DNA from: Streptomyces griseoviridis
Lineage (GTDB): Bacteria > Actinomycetota > Actinomycetes > Streptomycetales > Streptomycetaceae
Direction: 5' to 3'
Length of the DNA: 64,000 bases
Assembly: GCA_014649155.1 (NCBI GenBank)
Contig: BMSM01000025.1
Span: forward strand, 1 to 64,000
In this document: piece by piece, positions 16,759-24,864 of the stretch
Numbering within the stretch: the first letter of the stretch is position 1
Layout: each line of letters begins with the position of its first letter
Notes under the pieces: generated by a model
Told to the model about the DNA's origin: nothing
What the model saw: only the letters and a program-made list of their open reading frames with translations
Database searches by the model: none
Translations under genes and position numbers: made by a program

Positions 16759-17688
16759 TCAGTCGATCCGGTCCGTCGGCAAGGACACCTGCGCCCAGAC
16801 GCCACCGTGGCTCACCACCTTGGTGAAGCGGTCGGTGAGGCGGTGGAAGAGGGCACCGGGGGTGCCGTCGGGCGGGAAGGCGCCCGGATCGAGTCCGCCC
16901 CACTGGTTCAGTGCCTGGACGAGCAGCGGGTCGACCGGGACCCAGACCCCGTCGACGAGGAACTCCGCCCAGCAGTGCGGGGTGGAGTAGGGGGCGGCCA
17001 CCAGCAGGCCGAAGGAGAACCGGCTCCGCAGGCCGCGCCGGCCGCCCTCGTGGACCAGCCAGGCGGCGGCGCCACCGCAGTCCGCCATGCGGGTGCGCCA
17101 CATGAACTCCTGGTCCCAGCGCACCGCCTCGGGCAGGAGGAAGAACCCGATGTCCGCCTCCTCCCGCAACAACTCCCGTACGGCTGCGGGAAGTTCGGGC
17201 CAGTCCCGAGTGGGGGCGGTGCGCAGCTCGCCCAGGCGGGCATCCGCCGCGGGACCTTCGACCTGGTGTCTCCGGTCCCCCAGCAGCACGCCGTAGCGGC
17301 AGGGGCCGCGGTGGCCCGGTACCGGGCAGGCGGAAACCACCTGCACACGGTGGGCCGGTGCCTGGCCGAGGGCGGTCTGCCATGCCTTGGACCACGCGCG
17401 CATGGACCGGCTCTGCACCGAGAGCCGGCCCAGGTGCAGAGCCGCGTTGCCGAGGTCGTAGGCGTCGTAGAGCCGTTCGTCACCCACCCCGACGTGCGGG
17501 ACGCCGGCGGCGGTGAGCGCGGCCAGCAGGTCGGGGCGGACGCCGTGCACGCGACGGGCCTGAACGGGTGTCACCGAGAAGCGCCGCTGCCGGTCGGGTA
17601 CCTGGCGCAACCGCCTCACGAGGTCCTCGACGAGCTTCGGCTCGGGAAGCTGCCGCTCGCGCGGCTCACTGCTGGCATGCGTCACCAT
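16759..17688 (-). CDS. Transglutaminase-like cysteine protein
   Basis: A 309-residue soluble protein with a papain-like transglutaminase core. The triad is visible: Cys in MADCGGAAAWLVHEGG, His in STPHCWAEFLVDG and Asp in WVPVDPLL. The N-terminal 150 residues are a separate region with no known match. Start: ATG with GAGG eight bases upstream, 13 bases after the stop of the small APS-kinase-like gene. It is the last gene of operon C. Such folds catalyse amide cleavage, cyclisation or acyl transfer in natural-product pathways. A role in C-N ring closure, or release of a carrier-bound intermediate, is conceivable but not shown. Confidence 0.72.
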   Translation of the reverse strand: MVTHASSEPRERQLPEPKLVEDLVRRLRQVPDRQRRFSVTPVQARRVHGVRPDLLAALTAAGVPHVGVGDERLYDAYDLGNAALHLGRLSVQSRSMRAWSKAWQTALGQAPAHRVQVVSACPVPGHRGPCRYGVLLGDRRHQVEGPAADARLGELRTAPTRDWPELPAAVRELLREEADIGFFLLPEAVRWDQEFMWRTRMADCGGAAAWLVHEGGRRGLRSRFSFGLLVAAPYSTPHCWAEFLVDGVWVPVDPLLVQALNQWGGLDPGAFPPDGTPGALFHRLTDRFTKVVSHGGVWAQVSLPTDRID

Positions 17689-17701
17689 GGGCCGGCCTCG
17701 G

Positions 17702-18052
17702 TCAGTCGATGTAGCCGAGGGCTTCGAGACGGCGGGCCACCTCGTCCTCCTCGTCGGGGCTGTAGGCCGCCGCGGACGCCGGCGGCAGCCCGCGCCGCTC
17801 CAGCTCCCGCAGGAGGTGGTCCAGCGGATCGGGCTCGCCGGGAGGCACGACGATCGGCTCGGCACCCCGGGGTCCGCCGGTCACCTGGAGGACGAGGGCG
17901 GCACGCAGGCCGGCGGGTACCGCCGGACCGTCCAGGACGGTCGCCCGGGCTCCGCGCTGCACGACGGTGTCGGTGAGGCGCCGGGCGAGCACCTGGCGGT
18001 CGGCGGTGTCGCCGCCGGCGAATGCGATCAGCACTCCGTCGGGTTCGGTCAT
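17702..18052 (-). CDS. Degenerate APS-kinase-like small protein with sulfatase-like tail
   Basis: A 116-residue protein in operon C. The N-terminal 45 residues align by eye with the intact CysC at 45068-45631: GVLIAFAGGDTADRQVLARR against GATVWLTGLPSAGKSTLARE, then a shared LDG. The P-loop lysine and serine/threonine are gone, so ATP binding of the usual kind is unlikely. The centre is shortened. The end, DEEDEVARRLEALGYID, resembles C-termini of sulfatase and AP-superfamily proteins and the tail of the AP protein at 27327 (SSRLREMGYL). It may be an accessory or APS/PAPS-binding protein. A TTG nine bases upstream is an alternative start. The function is unknown. Confidence 0.55.
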   Translation of the reverse strand: MTEPDGVLIAFAGGDTADRQVLARRLTDTVVQRGARATVLDGPAVPAGLRAALVLQVTGGPRGAEPIVVPPGEPDPLDHLLRELERRGLPPASAAAYSPDEEDEVARRLEALGYID

Positions 18053-18080
18053 GGAGGTCAAGGCTGGATTCCCTGGGGTC

Positions 18081-19187
18081 TCAGGAGGCGGCGGCGGCGC
18101 TCGGCGCGGCCGCCTCGGGCGGTTCGTACGGGGTGAAGGCGGCGAGGTGCGGGACGACGTCCCGGGCGAACAGCTCCATGGAGCCGATCGCCTCGTCCCC
18201 GGTGATGTCACCGAAGACGAACTCCCCGAAGAGGGTGTTGAAGTACCCCTCGCGGGCCGCCTCGGCGACGCGGTCGGCGACCGTGCGCGGAGAACCCACG
18301 AAGATCAGGTTGTGGTCCATCAGGAACCGGAAGTCGTGGCAGCCGGCGAGGATGTCCGCGGTGCTCAGGCCACTCGCCGGGGCGAGCCGGTCGACCGAGC
18401 GGCGCACCGACCCGTAGCGCAGGGTCTCGACGAAGGTGCGGGTCGCCTGCTCCGCCGCCCGGGCCTCCGCCTCGGCGTCCGTCCCGGCCACGTGCACCAG
18501 ACTCCAGTAGCCGATGTTCGGGGCGCCCGGCTGCCCCTCCTTGCGCCACCAGTCGACGTAGTGGCGGTAGACGAGGCCCATGACCGCCCTCGGGACGATC
18601 ATGGTGGAACAGGTGTGGCCGCCGGTCTTCGCCAGGTGGCGCAGGGTCGCGCGGTCCGTGGTGGGAATCCACAGCGGCGGGTGGGGGGTCTGCTCGGCGC
18701 CGAACGACAGGGTGATGTCGCGCAGCCGGTGCACGGGTCCGTCGAAGTCGAAGGAACCCTTCCCGGCGAACGCGGTGCGCAGCAGGTCGGCGCACTCCCG
18801 TGTGCGCTCCTTGCGTCCGGCGAAGTCGGCGCCGAACGGCTTGAACGGCTGGTCGCTGACCCCGGAGGCGAGCCCCACCTCCAGCCGGCCGCCGAGGAGG
18901 TGGTCGAGCGTCGCGGCCTCCTCCACGATGTGCAGCGGGTGGTGCAGCGGCGGTACCCAGCCCATCGGCCCCACCCGGATGCGCTCGGTGCGCAGCGCAG
19001 CGCCGGTGCAGAACACCGCCGGCGAGGACATCCAGCTCTCCTCGGGGGTGCAGTGGTGTTCGACGGAGAAGGCGTAGTCGAAGCCGAGCCGGTCCGCGGC
19101 CTCGATCTCCTGCCACAGCTCTTCGTACCGCTGGCGGACGGAGATGTTCTCCCGTCCCCATACGTGGGTGAAGTACGCGAATTTCAT
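18081..19187 (-). CDS. Luciferase-like (LLM) flavin-dependent oxidoreductase, MitH-like position
   Basis: A 368-residue LLM-family enzyme. It begins MKFAYFTHVWGRENISV and shows the family strands LGFDYAFSVEHHCTPEESW, TERIRVGPMGWVPPLHHPLH and LLGGRLEVGLASGVSDQPF, then PLWIPTTDRATLRHLAK. EHHCTPEE is typical of alkane-monooxygenase-like members. The start is the ATG preceded by GGAG at five bases; an in-frame GTG six bases upstream is less well spaced. It follows the Gfo/Idh gene by 31 bases. Its place after the ligase, SDR and RifL-like genes matches the mitE-F-G-H order I recall. It probably oxidises or reduces an aryl-sugar intermediate with reduced flavin or F420. Confidence 0.8.
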   Translation of the reverse strand: MKFAYFTHVWGRENISVRQRYEELWQEIEAADRLGFDYAFSVEHHCTPEESWMSSPAVFCTGAALRTERIRVGPMGWVPPLHHPLHIVEEAATLDHLLGGRLEVGLASGVSDQPFKPFGADFAGRKERTRECADLLRTAFAGKGSFDFDGPVHRLRDITLSFGAEQTPHPPLWIPTTDRATLRHLAKTGGHTCSTMIVPRAVMGLVYRHYVDWWRKEGQPGAPNIGYWSLVHVAGTDAEAEARAAEQATRTFVETLRYGSVRRSVDRLAPASGLSTADILAGCHDFRFLMDHNLIFVGSPRTVADRVAEAAREGYFNTLFGEFVFGDITGDEAIGSMELFARDVVPHLAAFTPYEPPEAAAPSAAAAS

Positions 19188-19218
19188 GGGCACTCCGGAG
19201 CTGAGATCGGGTGGGTGG

Positions 19219-20442
19219 TCACAGGGACTGCCGGGTCTTCGGGGCCCCCTGGCCCCGGGGAGGTTCCGGTGGCTTCGTGGGAAGGCCGGGGCGTCCGGCC
19301 GCCGCGTAGAGCCGGTCGACGCACGAGGCGAGTACGCCGATCTCGGCGAGCGAGCCGCCGCCCGCGTCGGGCGAGGACGCCTCGGGGCCGGTCAGCCGCC
19401 GGGCGAGGTGCTCGACGAGGCGCTCGTACTCGACGCCCACGGGTTCCTCGGGCAGCGCTACCTCGGTGCGCTCACCCCGCCGCAGCACGGTCAGCGAGGA
19501 GCGCTGGACGCGGTGCGGGCTGAAGCCGAAGGTGCCGCGCAGGACGGCGACGCCCTTGGTGCCCTCGACGGTGACCGTGGTGTGGTCCACGGCCTGGTGC
19601 GAGGCCCAGCGCGCGCGGAGCGAGACGGCGACGCCGGTGTCGGTGAGCAGGAAACCGCGCGCGGTGTCCTCCACCAGGTCGTCCGCCGTGCGGGCCGGGG
19701 TGCCGCCGTCGCGCCCGCGCCCGCTCCAGTCGGCGACGGCGTCCGCGTCCCCGAGCCAGTCACCGGAGACGGTGCCCAGGGCGTCCGTCACCCCGGGGCG
19801 GCCGAGCAGGTCGAAACCGACGTCCAGCAGGTGCCAGCCGAGGTCGAGCAGGGCCCCGCCGCCGGCCAGCCGGCGGTCGGTGAACCAGCCGTCGCGCTCC
19901 GGGATGCCGGATGCCCGGGACCAGTCGAGGTCGAGGGCCCGCAGATCGCCGAGCGAGGGCAGCAGCGCCGCCAGGGCCCGGACGTCGGCGCGGTGACGGG
20001 CCGCGCTCCCGGCGTGCACGCCCGCCCCGCCCCGGGCGGCCTCGGCGAGGGCTCGGGCCTCGGCGGCGGTGCGGCAGACCGGTTTCTCCACGAACACGGG
20101 GACCCCGCGGCCGAGCAGGGTACGGGCGACAGGCACATGGAGGTGGTTGGGCAGGGCGATCACGGCGAGGTCCAGGGGCAGGCCGGCGAGGTCCTCCGGG
20201 CCGGTGCCGACGACCACCTCCCGTCCGGGCGGCGCCAGGGCACGGGCAGCGGCCTGGTCGGCGTCCACGAGCGCCGCTACCTCGAACGCCGGATGCGCCT
20301 CCAGCAGCGGCACCCACACCGTGCGCGAGACCCAGCCGGCCCCGAGGACGGCCGTGCGCAGGGGCGGGGCGTCGGCCGGGCGGGACCGCGCGGGTGCGGC
20401 GGCCGTGCCGGGCACGGAGGGTGCGTCGGCCGCGCCGGGCAT
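19219..20442 (-). CDS. mitG: Gfo/Idh/MocA oxidoreductase of AHBA biosynthesis, RifL-type
   Basis: A 407-residue NAD-dependent dehydrogenase. The Rossmann motif is RTAVLGAGWVSRTVWVPLLE near residue 30, followed by the family marker VFVEKPVCRTAAEARALAEA (the EKP lysine). The C-terminal half is the beta-sheet substrate domain with GALLDLGWHLLDVGFDLLG. RifL-type enzymes oxidise UDP-glucose at C3 with AHBA synthase during kanosamine formation. mitG is the homologue name I recall. It overlaps the SDR gene by one base (TGATG). The N-terminal 27 residues are Pro/Ala-rich and may be a variable leader or indicate a later true start. Confidence 0.78.
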   Translation of the reverse strand: MPGAADAPSVPGTAAAPARSRPADAPPLRTAVLGAGWVSRTVWVPLLEAHPAFEVAALVDADQAAARALAPPGREVVVGTGPEDLAGLPLDLAVIALPNHLHVPVARTLLGRGVPVFVEKPVCRTAAEARALAEAARGGAGVHAGSAARHRADVRALAALLPSLGDLRALDLDWSRASGIPERDGWFTDRRLAGGGALLDLGWHLLDVGFDLLGRPGVTDALGTVSGDWLGDADAVADWSGRGRDGGTPARTADDLVEDTARGFLLTDTGVAVSLRARWASHQAVDHTTVTVEGTKGVAVLRGTFGFSPHRVQRSSLTVLRRGERTEVALPEEPVGVEYERLVEHLARRLTGPEASSPDAGGGSLAEIGVLASCVDRLYAAAGRPGLPTKPPEPPRGQGAPKTRQSL

Positions 20443-21215
20443 CAAAAGCGCGCACCGCCGTCCACGACGAGGGTGTTGCCGCTCACGTAGGAGGCCGCCG
20501 GGGAGAGCAGGAACGACACCGCCGCGGCGACCTCGTCCGGTTCGCCGAGCCGTCCGGCGCCGATGAACTGGAGCACCAGGTCCCGCTCCGCGGGGGAGAA
20601 GTCCATGACCTCGGCCCGGATGGCGCCCGGCGCCACCACGTTGACCGTGATCCCGTGCTTGCCGACCTCGCCGGCGAGCGAGGCCGCCCAGGGCTGGAGG
20701 GCGCCCTTGGTCGCCGCGTACGCGCTGTGTCCGGGCAGGCCGCTGGTGCCGGCCCGGGAGCCGAACAGGACGATACGGCCGTAGCGGGCCCGCATCATCG
20801 GCTTCAGGCACGCCTTGGCGAGGTTGACCGAGCCGGCCAGGTTGACGTCGAGCAGTTCGGCCAGCGTGCCGGCGTCGGTGGCCATGGCGAGGCGCCGGGT
20901 ACGCAGCCCGGCGGCGGCGACCAGGCCGTCGATCCGGCCGAACCGGTCGAGGGCCGCCGAGACGAGTTGGGCCGGTCCGTCCGGCTCCGACAGGTCGGCC
21001 CGGACGGGGACGAGCGTCCCGCCGGCCTCCTCGACGCGGGCGGCCAGCTTGCCCATCCGGTCCTCGCCGCTGTGGTAGCCGGCGACGACGGTGGCACCGA
21101 GTTCGGCCAGTTGGGCCGCGCAGGCGCTGCCGATGCTCCCGGACGCTCCGGAGATCACGACCACTCGGCCGCGCTGTCCCATGGTTTCGGCGATACGGAC
21201 GACGGGATCACCCAT
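20442..21215 (-). CDS. mitF: Short-chain dehydrogenase/reductase
   Basis: A 257-residue classical SDR. Cofactor motif GASGSIGSACAAQL at about residues 23-36, NAG-like motif VAAAGLRTRR, and the catalytic Ser-Tyr-Lys in FGSRAGTSGLPGHSAYAATK. The C-terminus VSGNTLVVDGGARF is typical of FabG-like enzymes. It is translationally coupled on both sides through TGATG overlaps with the ligase and the RifL-like gene. A FabG-like reductase next to an aryl ligase and ACP pathway would reduce a carrier-bound carbonyl, perhaps at the sugar-derived part. The symbol follows the gene order mitB-C-D-E-F and is less certain than the enzyme class. Confidence 0.82.
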   Translation of the reverse strand: MGDPVVRIAETMGQRGRVVVISGASGSIGSACAAQLAELGATVVAGYHSGEDRMGKLAARVEEAGGTLVPVRADLSEPDGPAQLVSAALDRFGRIDGLVAAAGLRTRRLAMATDAGTLAELLDVNLAGSVNLAKACLKPMMRARYGRIVLFGSRAGTSGLPGHSAYAATKGALQPWAASLAGEVGKHGITVNVVAPGAIRAEVMDFSPAERDLVLQFIGAGRLGEPDEVAAAVSFLLSPAASYVSGNTLVVDGGARF

Positions 21216-23542
21216 CAGTCGGCCTCCTTGGCCAGGACGAGATGACAGGGGGAACCTTCGAGAGGAAGGTCGCGGACGAGGTCCGCGCCCGCCTCGGTCA
21301 GAGCGGCGGTGAGCGCCGCGAGGGTGGGCCAGCGGGTGCCACCGTGCGTGAGCCAGTCCAGTGCCAGCTCGGCACCCTCGCCGGGCTCGCCGTCCGGGGC
21401 GCCGGAGGGCAGGAAGACATCGTCGACCAGGAGCCGGCCACCGGGTTTCAGGGTCCGCAGCAGCGGCGCGAGGCGGGCGCCGCCGGCGGGGTCGTGGACG
21501 CTGTTGGCGACGACGCAGACATCGGCGTCGCCGTGCGGCAGATCCGGCCCGGTGGTGACCCGGCCGGCGGCGACGGCCTCACGCACCGCCCCGCTCACCG
21601 GCCCCGCGAGCCGGCCGGTCTGCCACAGGTGGCCGGTGGCCGTGGGGTCGCCGGCGAGCAGCCGCTCCAGGTAGCGGCCGGGTCCGGCGGTGACCTCCAC
21701 CAGCCGGGTACCGGGACGCGCCCGGACCAGCCGCAGCCCGAGAGCGGTGCGGGCGCGGGCGGAGGGCCCGCTCATGGCGCCCTGGTACACACGCACCAAC
21801 GCGTCGTCCGGCGGGCGCTGTTCGAACGGCCGGTGGTGTAAGCCCGTACGCGCCACCGCGGCCAGCGCCTCCCGGCTCACCAGATCGCGGGAGAGCCGTT
21901 CCTCCAGTTCCACGAACGCGGCGAGTTCCGCGCCGGCGACCGCGGGGCCGCCGGCGCCGGGGGAGGTGGAGAGCAGGCCGAGGGCCGCGGCGATGTCCAG
22001 CAGCAGCTCCAGCGCCCGGGTGTCGCAGTCCAGCGCGGCGCTGATCTCGGCGAGGTCGGCGCCCTCGGCCAGGAGGTCCAGGGCACCGAGGCCGTGGAGG
22101 GCGAAGAGCAGCTCGGACGCCTTGTAGGCGCGGGCGGCGCGCAGCGCCCGCGTGGTGAGGCGGTAGCGGACCGGGGCCGCGGCCTTGCCGACGGCGGTCT
22201 TCGGCAGGGCGGAGCGCAGCACGAAGGTGTCGGGGACCTTGTACGGGGCGAGGTGCCGGGCCGCGTGGGCCCGCAGCGCCTCCTCGTCGGTCTCGTCGGA
22301 CACGACGACCTCGGCGACCAGCCCGTCCTCGCCCTCGTGGGCCCGGCGCCGGGCGGCGACCCGCACGTCCCGCACGCCCTCATGGGTGCGCAGCACCGAC
22401 TCGATCTCCAGTGGCGCCACCCAGCGGGCGCCGCGGCGGACGGCGGTGCCCTCACGGCCGAGGATCCGCCAGGCGCCCCGCTCGAACACGGCCAGGTCGC
22501 CGGTGTCGTGCCAGTCGGGCAGCGCGTCGGTGCGGATCTGGAGGATCCCGGGGCCGTCCGCCGTCTCGGCGCGCGTGGTGCGGTCCAGGAGGCGGACGCC
22601 CACCCCGGGCAGGGGAGTGCCCACGCACAGCGGGGGCAGCCCGGCCGGCCCGGAGAGGACCCCGCCGAGTTCCGTGGAGCCGTAGTTCCGGGCGAGTCCG
22701 ATGCCGTACGCCTCGCGGAACAGCGCGTCGAGCGGTCCGTCGACCGGACCCGCGCCCGCCATGGCGATGCGCAGGCGGGGGGCCGGCGGTGCCGTGTCCG
22801 GCCCGGCGCGGCGGGCGCGCAGCCGCTGCCGGGTGGCCAGCAGCCGTGCGGTCGCGGGCACCAGGGCGACGACGGTGGCGCCGGCGGCGAGGGCGCGGGC
22901 CGCCTCGCCGAGCCCGGTGGGCGGCACGGGCGTGATGGTGGCCCCGGTGAGCAGCGCGCCGCACATCCAGCCGAGGGCGTACGCGTGCGCGAGCGGCACG
23001 GGCAGCAGCAGGACGTCCTCGCCGGTGAGGCCGACGCCGTCCCGGTAGCGGCGGGCCTCGGTCAGCCAGCTCGCCTCGGGGCGCCAGACCAGTTTGGGCG
23101 CGCCCGTGGAGCCCGAGGTGGGCAGCAGCACGCCGGGGCCGTCGTCGGCGGGGGCACCCGGGGTGCCCTCCAGCCGGACCGGCCGGCCGGCCCGGTCGGC
23201 GGGCTCCAGCACCCGGCCGCCACCGGCCAGCCCGAGCAGCCTGCCGACCTCGGGGCCGGGGGTGTCGGGTGCCACGGGCAGCGGGCGGGCGCCCGCGGCG
23301 AGCAGGCCGAGGAAGTGCACCACCCAGTCGGGACCGTTGGGCAGCCGGAGCGCCACCGCCTCGCCCTCGGCTCCCTGGGCCTTGAGGGCGTCCGCGGCCC
23401 GGTGCGCTTCGGCCGTCAGCTCGGCCGCGGTACGGCCGGCCAGCACCGGGGTGTCCGGGGCGAGGCGTCCCACGGCGTCCAGGAGGGTGCCGGGGAGCGC
23501 TCCTCGGAGCGTGCCGGGGGCCCGTCCGGTGCCCTCAGCCAT
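21215..23542 (-). CDS. mitE: AMP-dependent aryl-acid ligase fused to a methyltransferase-like domain, MitE-type
   Basis: A 775-residue fusion. Residues about 1-465 are an ANL-family acid ligase: LLPTSGSTGAPKLVW (A3), ARNYGSTELGG (A5), WHDTGDLAVFERGAWRILGR (A7/A8) and the A10 lysine in ALPKTAVGKAAAPV. MitE activates AHBA with ATP and loads it on an ACP. Residues about 475-775 look like a winged-helix plus Rossmann small-molecule methyltransferase: ELLFALHGLGALDLLAEGA, then LVEVTAGPGRYLERLL and LLRTLKPGGRLLVDDVFL. Motif I is divergent, so activity is uncertain. Leu568 is TTA. The gene overlaps its neighbours on both sides. The fusion is unusual for a ligase of this type. Confidence 0.85.
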   Translation of the reverse strand: MAEGTGRAPGTLRGALPGTLLDAVGRLAPDTPVLAGRTAAELTAEAHRAADALKAQGAEGEAVALRLPNGPDWVVHFLGLLAAGARPLPVAPDTPGPEVGRLLGLAGGGRVLEPADRAGRPVRLEGTPGAPADDGPGVLLPTSGSTGAPKLVWRPEASWLTEARRYRDGVGLTGEDVLLLPVPLAHAYALGWMCGALLTGATITPVPPTGLGEAARALAAGATVVALVPATARLLATRQRLRARRAGPDTAPPAPRLRIAMAGAGPVDGPLDALFREAYGIGLARNYGSTELGGVLSGPAGLPPLCVGTPLPGVGVRLLDRTTRAETADGPGILQIRTDALPDWHDTGDLAVFERGAWRILGREGTAVRRGARWVAPLEIESVLRTHEGVRDVRVAARRRAHEGEDGLVAEVVVSDETDEEALRAHAARHLAPYKVPDTFVLRSALPKTAVGKAAAPVRYRLTTRALRAARAYKASELLFALHGLGALDLLAEGADLAEISAALDCDTRALELLLDIAAALGLLSTSPGAGGPAVAGAELAAFVELEERLSRDLVSREALAAVARTGLHHRPFEQRPPDDALVRVYQGAMSGPSARARTALGLRLVRARPGTRLVEVTAGPGRYLERLLAGDPTATGHLWQTGRLAGPVSGAVREAVAAGRVTTGPDLPHGDADVCVVANSVHDPAGGARLAPLLRTLKPGGRLLVDDVFLPSGAPDGEPGEGAELALDWLTHGGTRWPTLAALTAALTEAGADLVRDLPLEGSPCHLVLAKEAD
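21839..21841 (-). promoter_or_regulatory. TTA codon (Leu568) in the MitE-type gene
   Basis: An in-frame TTA in VARTGLHHRPF, in the methyltransferase-like half. It predicts dependence of this translationally coupled operon on the bldA tRNA. Confidence 0.85.
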
Positions 23543-24647
23543 CGCTGCTCGCCAGGTACTCGGCCTTGGCGTGCTCGATCATGCCGCGGATCCGGGGCGG
23601 GGCGTAGGTGGGGGCGGCGCACAGCTCGTCGAGGGTGATCTCGTCCTCGAAGTACATGGAGAGGGTGTCCCACGGGGTGAAGCAGCCATGGCAGGCGCTC
23701 AGCCTCGGCTTGGGCGCGAGGAGCGCCTGGTAGAGGCCGCTGGAGCCGAGCTTGGTCAGGAGGTTCTCCGACTCCTCGCCGAGGATGTTGCCCATGTCGG
23801 AGAACCAGATGTTGGGGCAGGGGGTGACGACGCCGTCGCTGAAGCTGGAGACGACCAGCCGGGGCAGATGGCAGCGGAAGGTGCGTTTGCCCTCGCGGTA
23901 GAAGCTGAGCAGCCGGGCGAAGTAGGCGCGCGGCGGCAGCACCTGGCTGAACTCGTCGTACCGCTCGACGAGTTCCTCGATGTGGCCGATCTGGTCGGGC
24001 CGTACCGCGAACTGCGCGGCGTCCGGGCCGCGGACCGGGAAGGGGAAGAACGTGGGCGGGTTGTCGAAGGAGGCGAGCCAGCCGGCGAAGTCCGGCAGTT
24101 CGCCGACGCTGCGGTCGTTGAGGACACCGTAGATCTCGACCGGCAGGCCGGAGTCGAGGATCCGGCTGACGGCCCGGACCACCTTGGTGTGCAGCGACTC
24201 CGACTGCACGCGGTAGCTGTTGCCCGGGTAGAGGTGGCTGTCCAGGGAGACCTGCAGGACGACGTTGCCCCACGACCGCATCCGCGCGAGGTGTTCGTCG
24301 CCGACCAGTACGCCGTTGGTCTGGATGACGAGGACCTCGTACTTGGCGGACTGCTCCTCCAGGAAGTCCATGATCCCGCGGACGAGGAAGATCTCGCCCC
24401 CGGTGACCTTCAGCAGCGGCAGGCCGAACCGGTCGCCGAGCCGGTCGGCGACGGTGTTGATGCGCTTGCCGAGCCCCGATGCCGGGGAGTAGTCGTCACG
24501 CTTGGGCGGATCGAAGATGAGCTTGAGGGAGTGGCCCTCCTTGAGGTTGCTCTGCCCGGTCAGGCAGTAGGTGCAACTGAGGTTGCAGGAGTCCTCGTTG
24601 ATGACCAGATCGTTGCCGATCAGCGGGAGCGGGGCGAGGGGCGGCAT
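23535..24647 (-). CDS. mitD: Radical SAM enzyme with C-terminal cysteine-rich region, MitD-type
   Basis: A 370-residue radical SAM protein. The cluster motif is Cys21-x3-Cys25-x2-Cys28 (CNLSCTYC). It is followed by a GGE motif (LLKVTGGEIFLVRG) and barrel strands such as VLVIQTNGVLV and VVLQVSLDSH. The last third has more cysteines (FRCHLPRL, VVTPCPNIWF, SACHGCFTPW), suggesting a SPASM/twitch-type auxiliary Fe-S site. Start: ATG with AAGGA upstream. It sits between the PIG-L and ligase genes, the mitC-D-E order I recall. It likely performs a radical C-C bond formation or a deoxygenation on the carrier-bound aryl-aminosugar; which reaction is not known from sequence. Confidence 0.8.
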   Translation of the reverse strand: MPPLAPLPLIGNDLVINEDSCNLSCTYCLTGQSNLKEGHSLKLIFDPPKRDDYSPASGLGKRINTVADRLGDRFGLPLLKVTGGEIFLVRGIMDFLEEQSAKYEVLVIQTNGVLVGDEHLARMRSWGNVVLQVSLDSHLYPGNSYRVQSESLHTKVVRAVSRILDSGLPVEIYGVLNDRSVGELPDFAGWLASFDNPPTFFPFPVRGPDAAQFAVRPDQIGHIEELVERYDEFSQVLPPRAYFARLLSFYREGKRTFRCHLPRLVVSSFSDGVVTPCPNIWFSDMGNILGEESENLLTKLGSSGLYQALLAPKPRLSACHGCFTPWDTLSMYFEDEITLDELCAAPTYAPPRIRGMIEHAKAEYLASSDG

Positions 24648-24864
24648 CTGCGGTCCTTTCACGGTCGTCCGACGGAGCACGTGTCGCGCGGTCGTACGGG
24701 GGGCCGGGGCACCCGGGCCGGTGGCATGCCGGGAGGACTGCGCCGGATGTGATCGGGGGAGCGGCACGCGTGGTCGCCACCGCCCCGGCTCGGTTCCGGG
24801 ACCTGCCCGGTCCGGTCTGCCGGACCGTCTCCCGACGCCTCGGCCGTCCGATGCCTTCCGCAGG
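24648..24864. other. Gap inside the mitB-mitH operon
   Basis: 217 non-coding bases lie between the PIG-L stop and the radical SAM start on the same strand. It may hold an internal promoter; none was identified. Confidence 0.35.
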
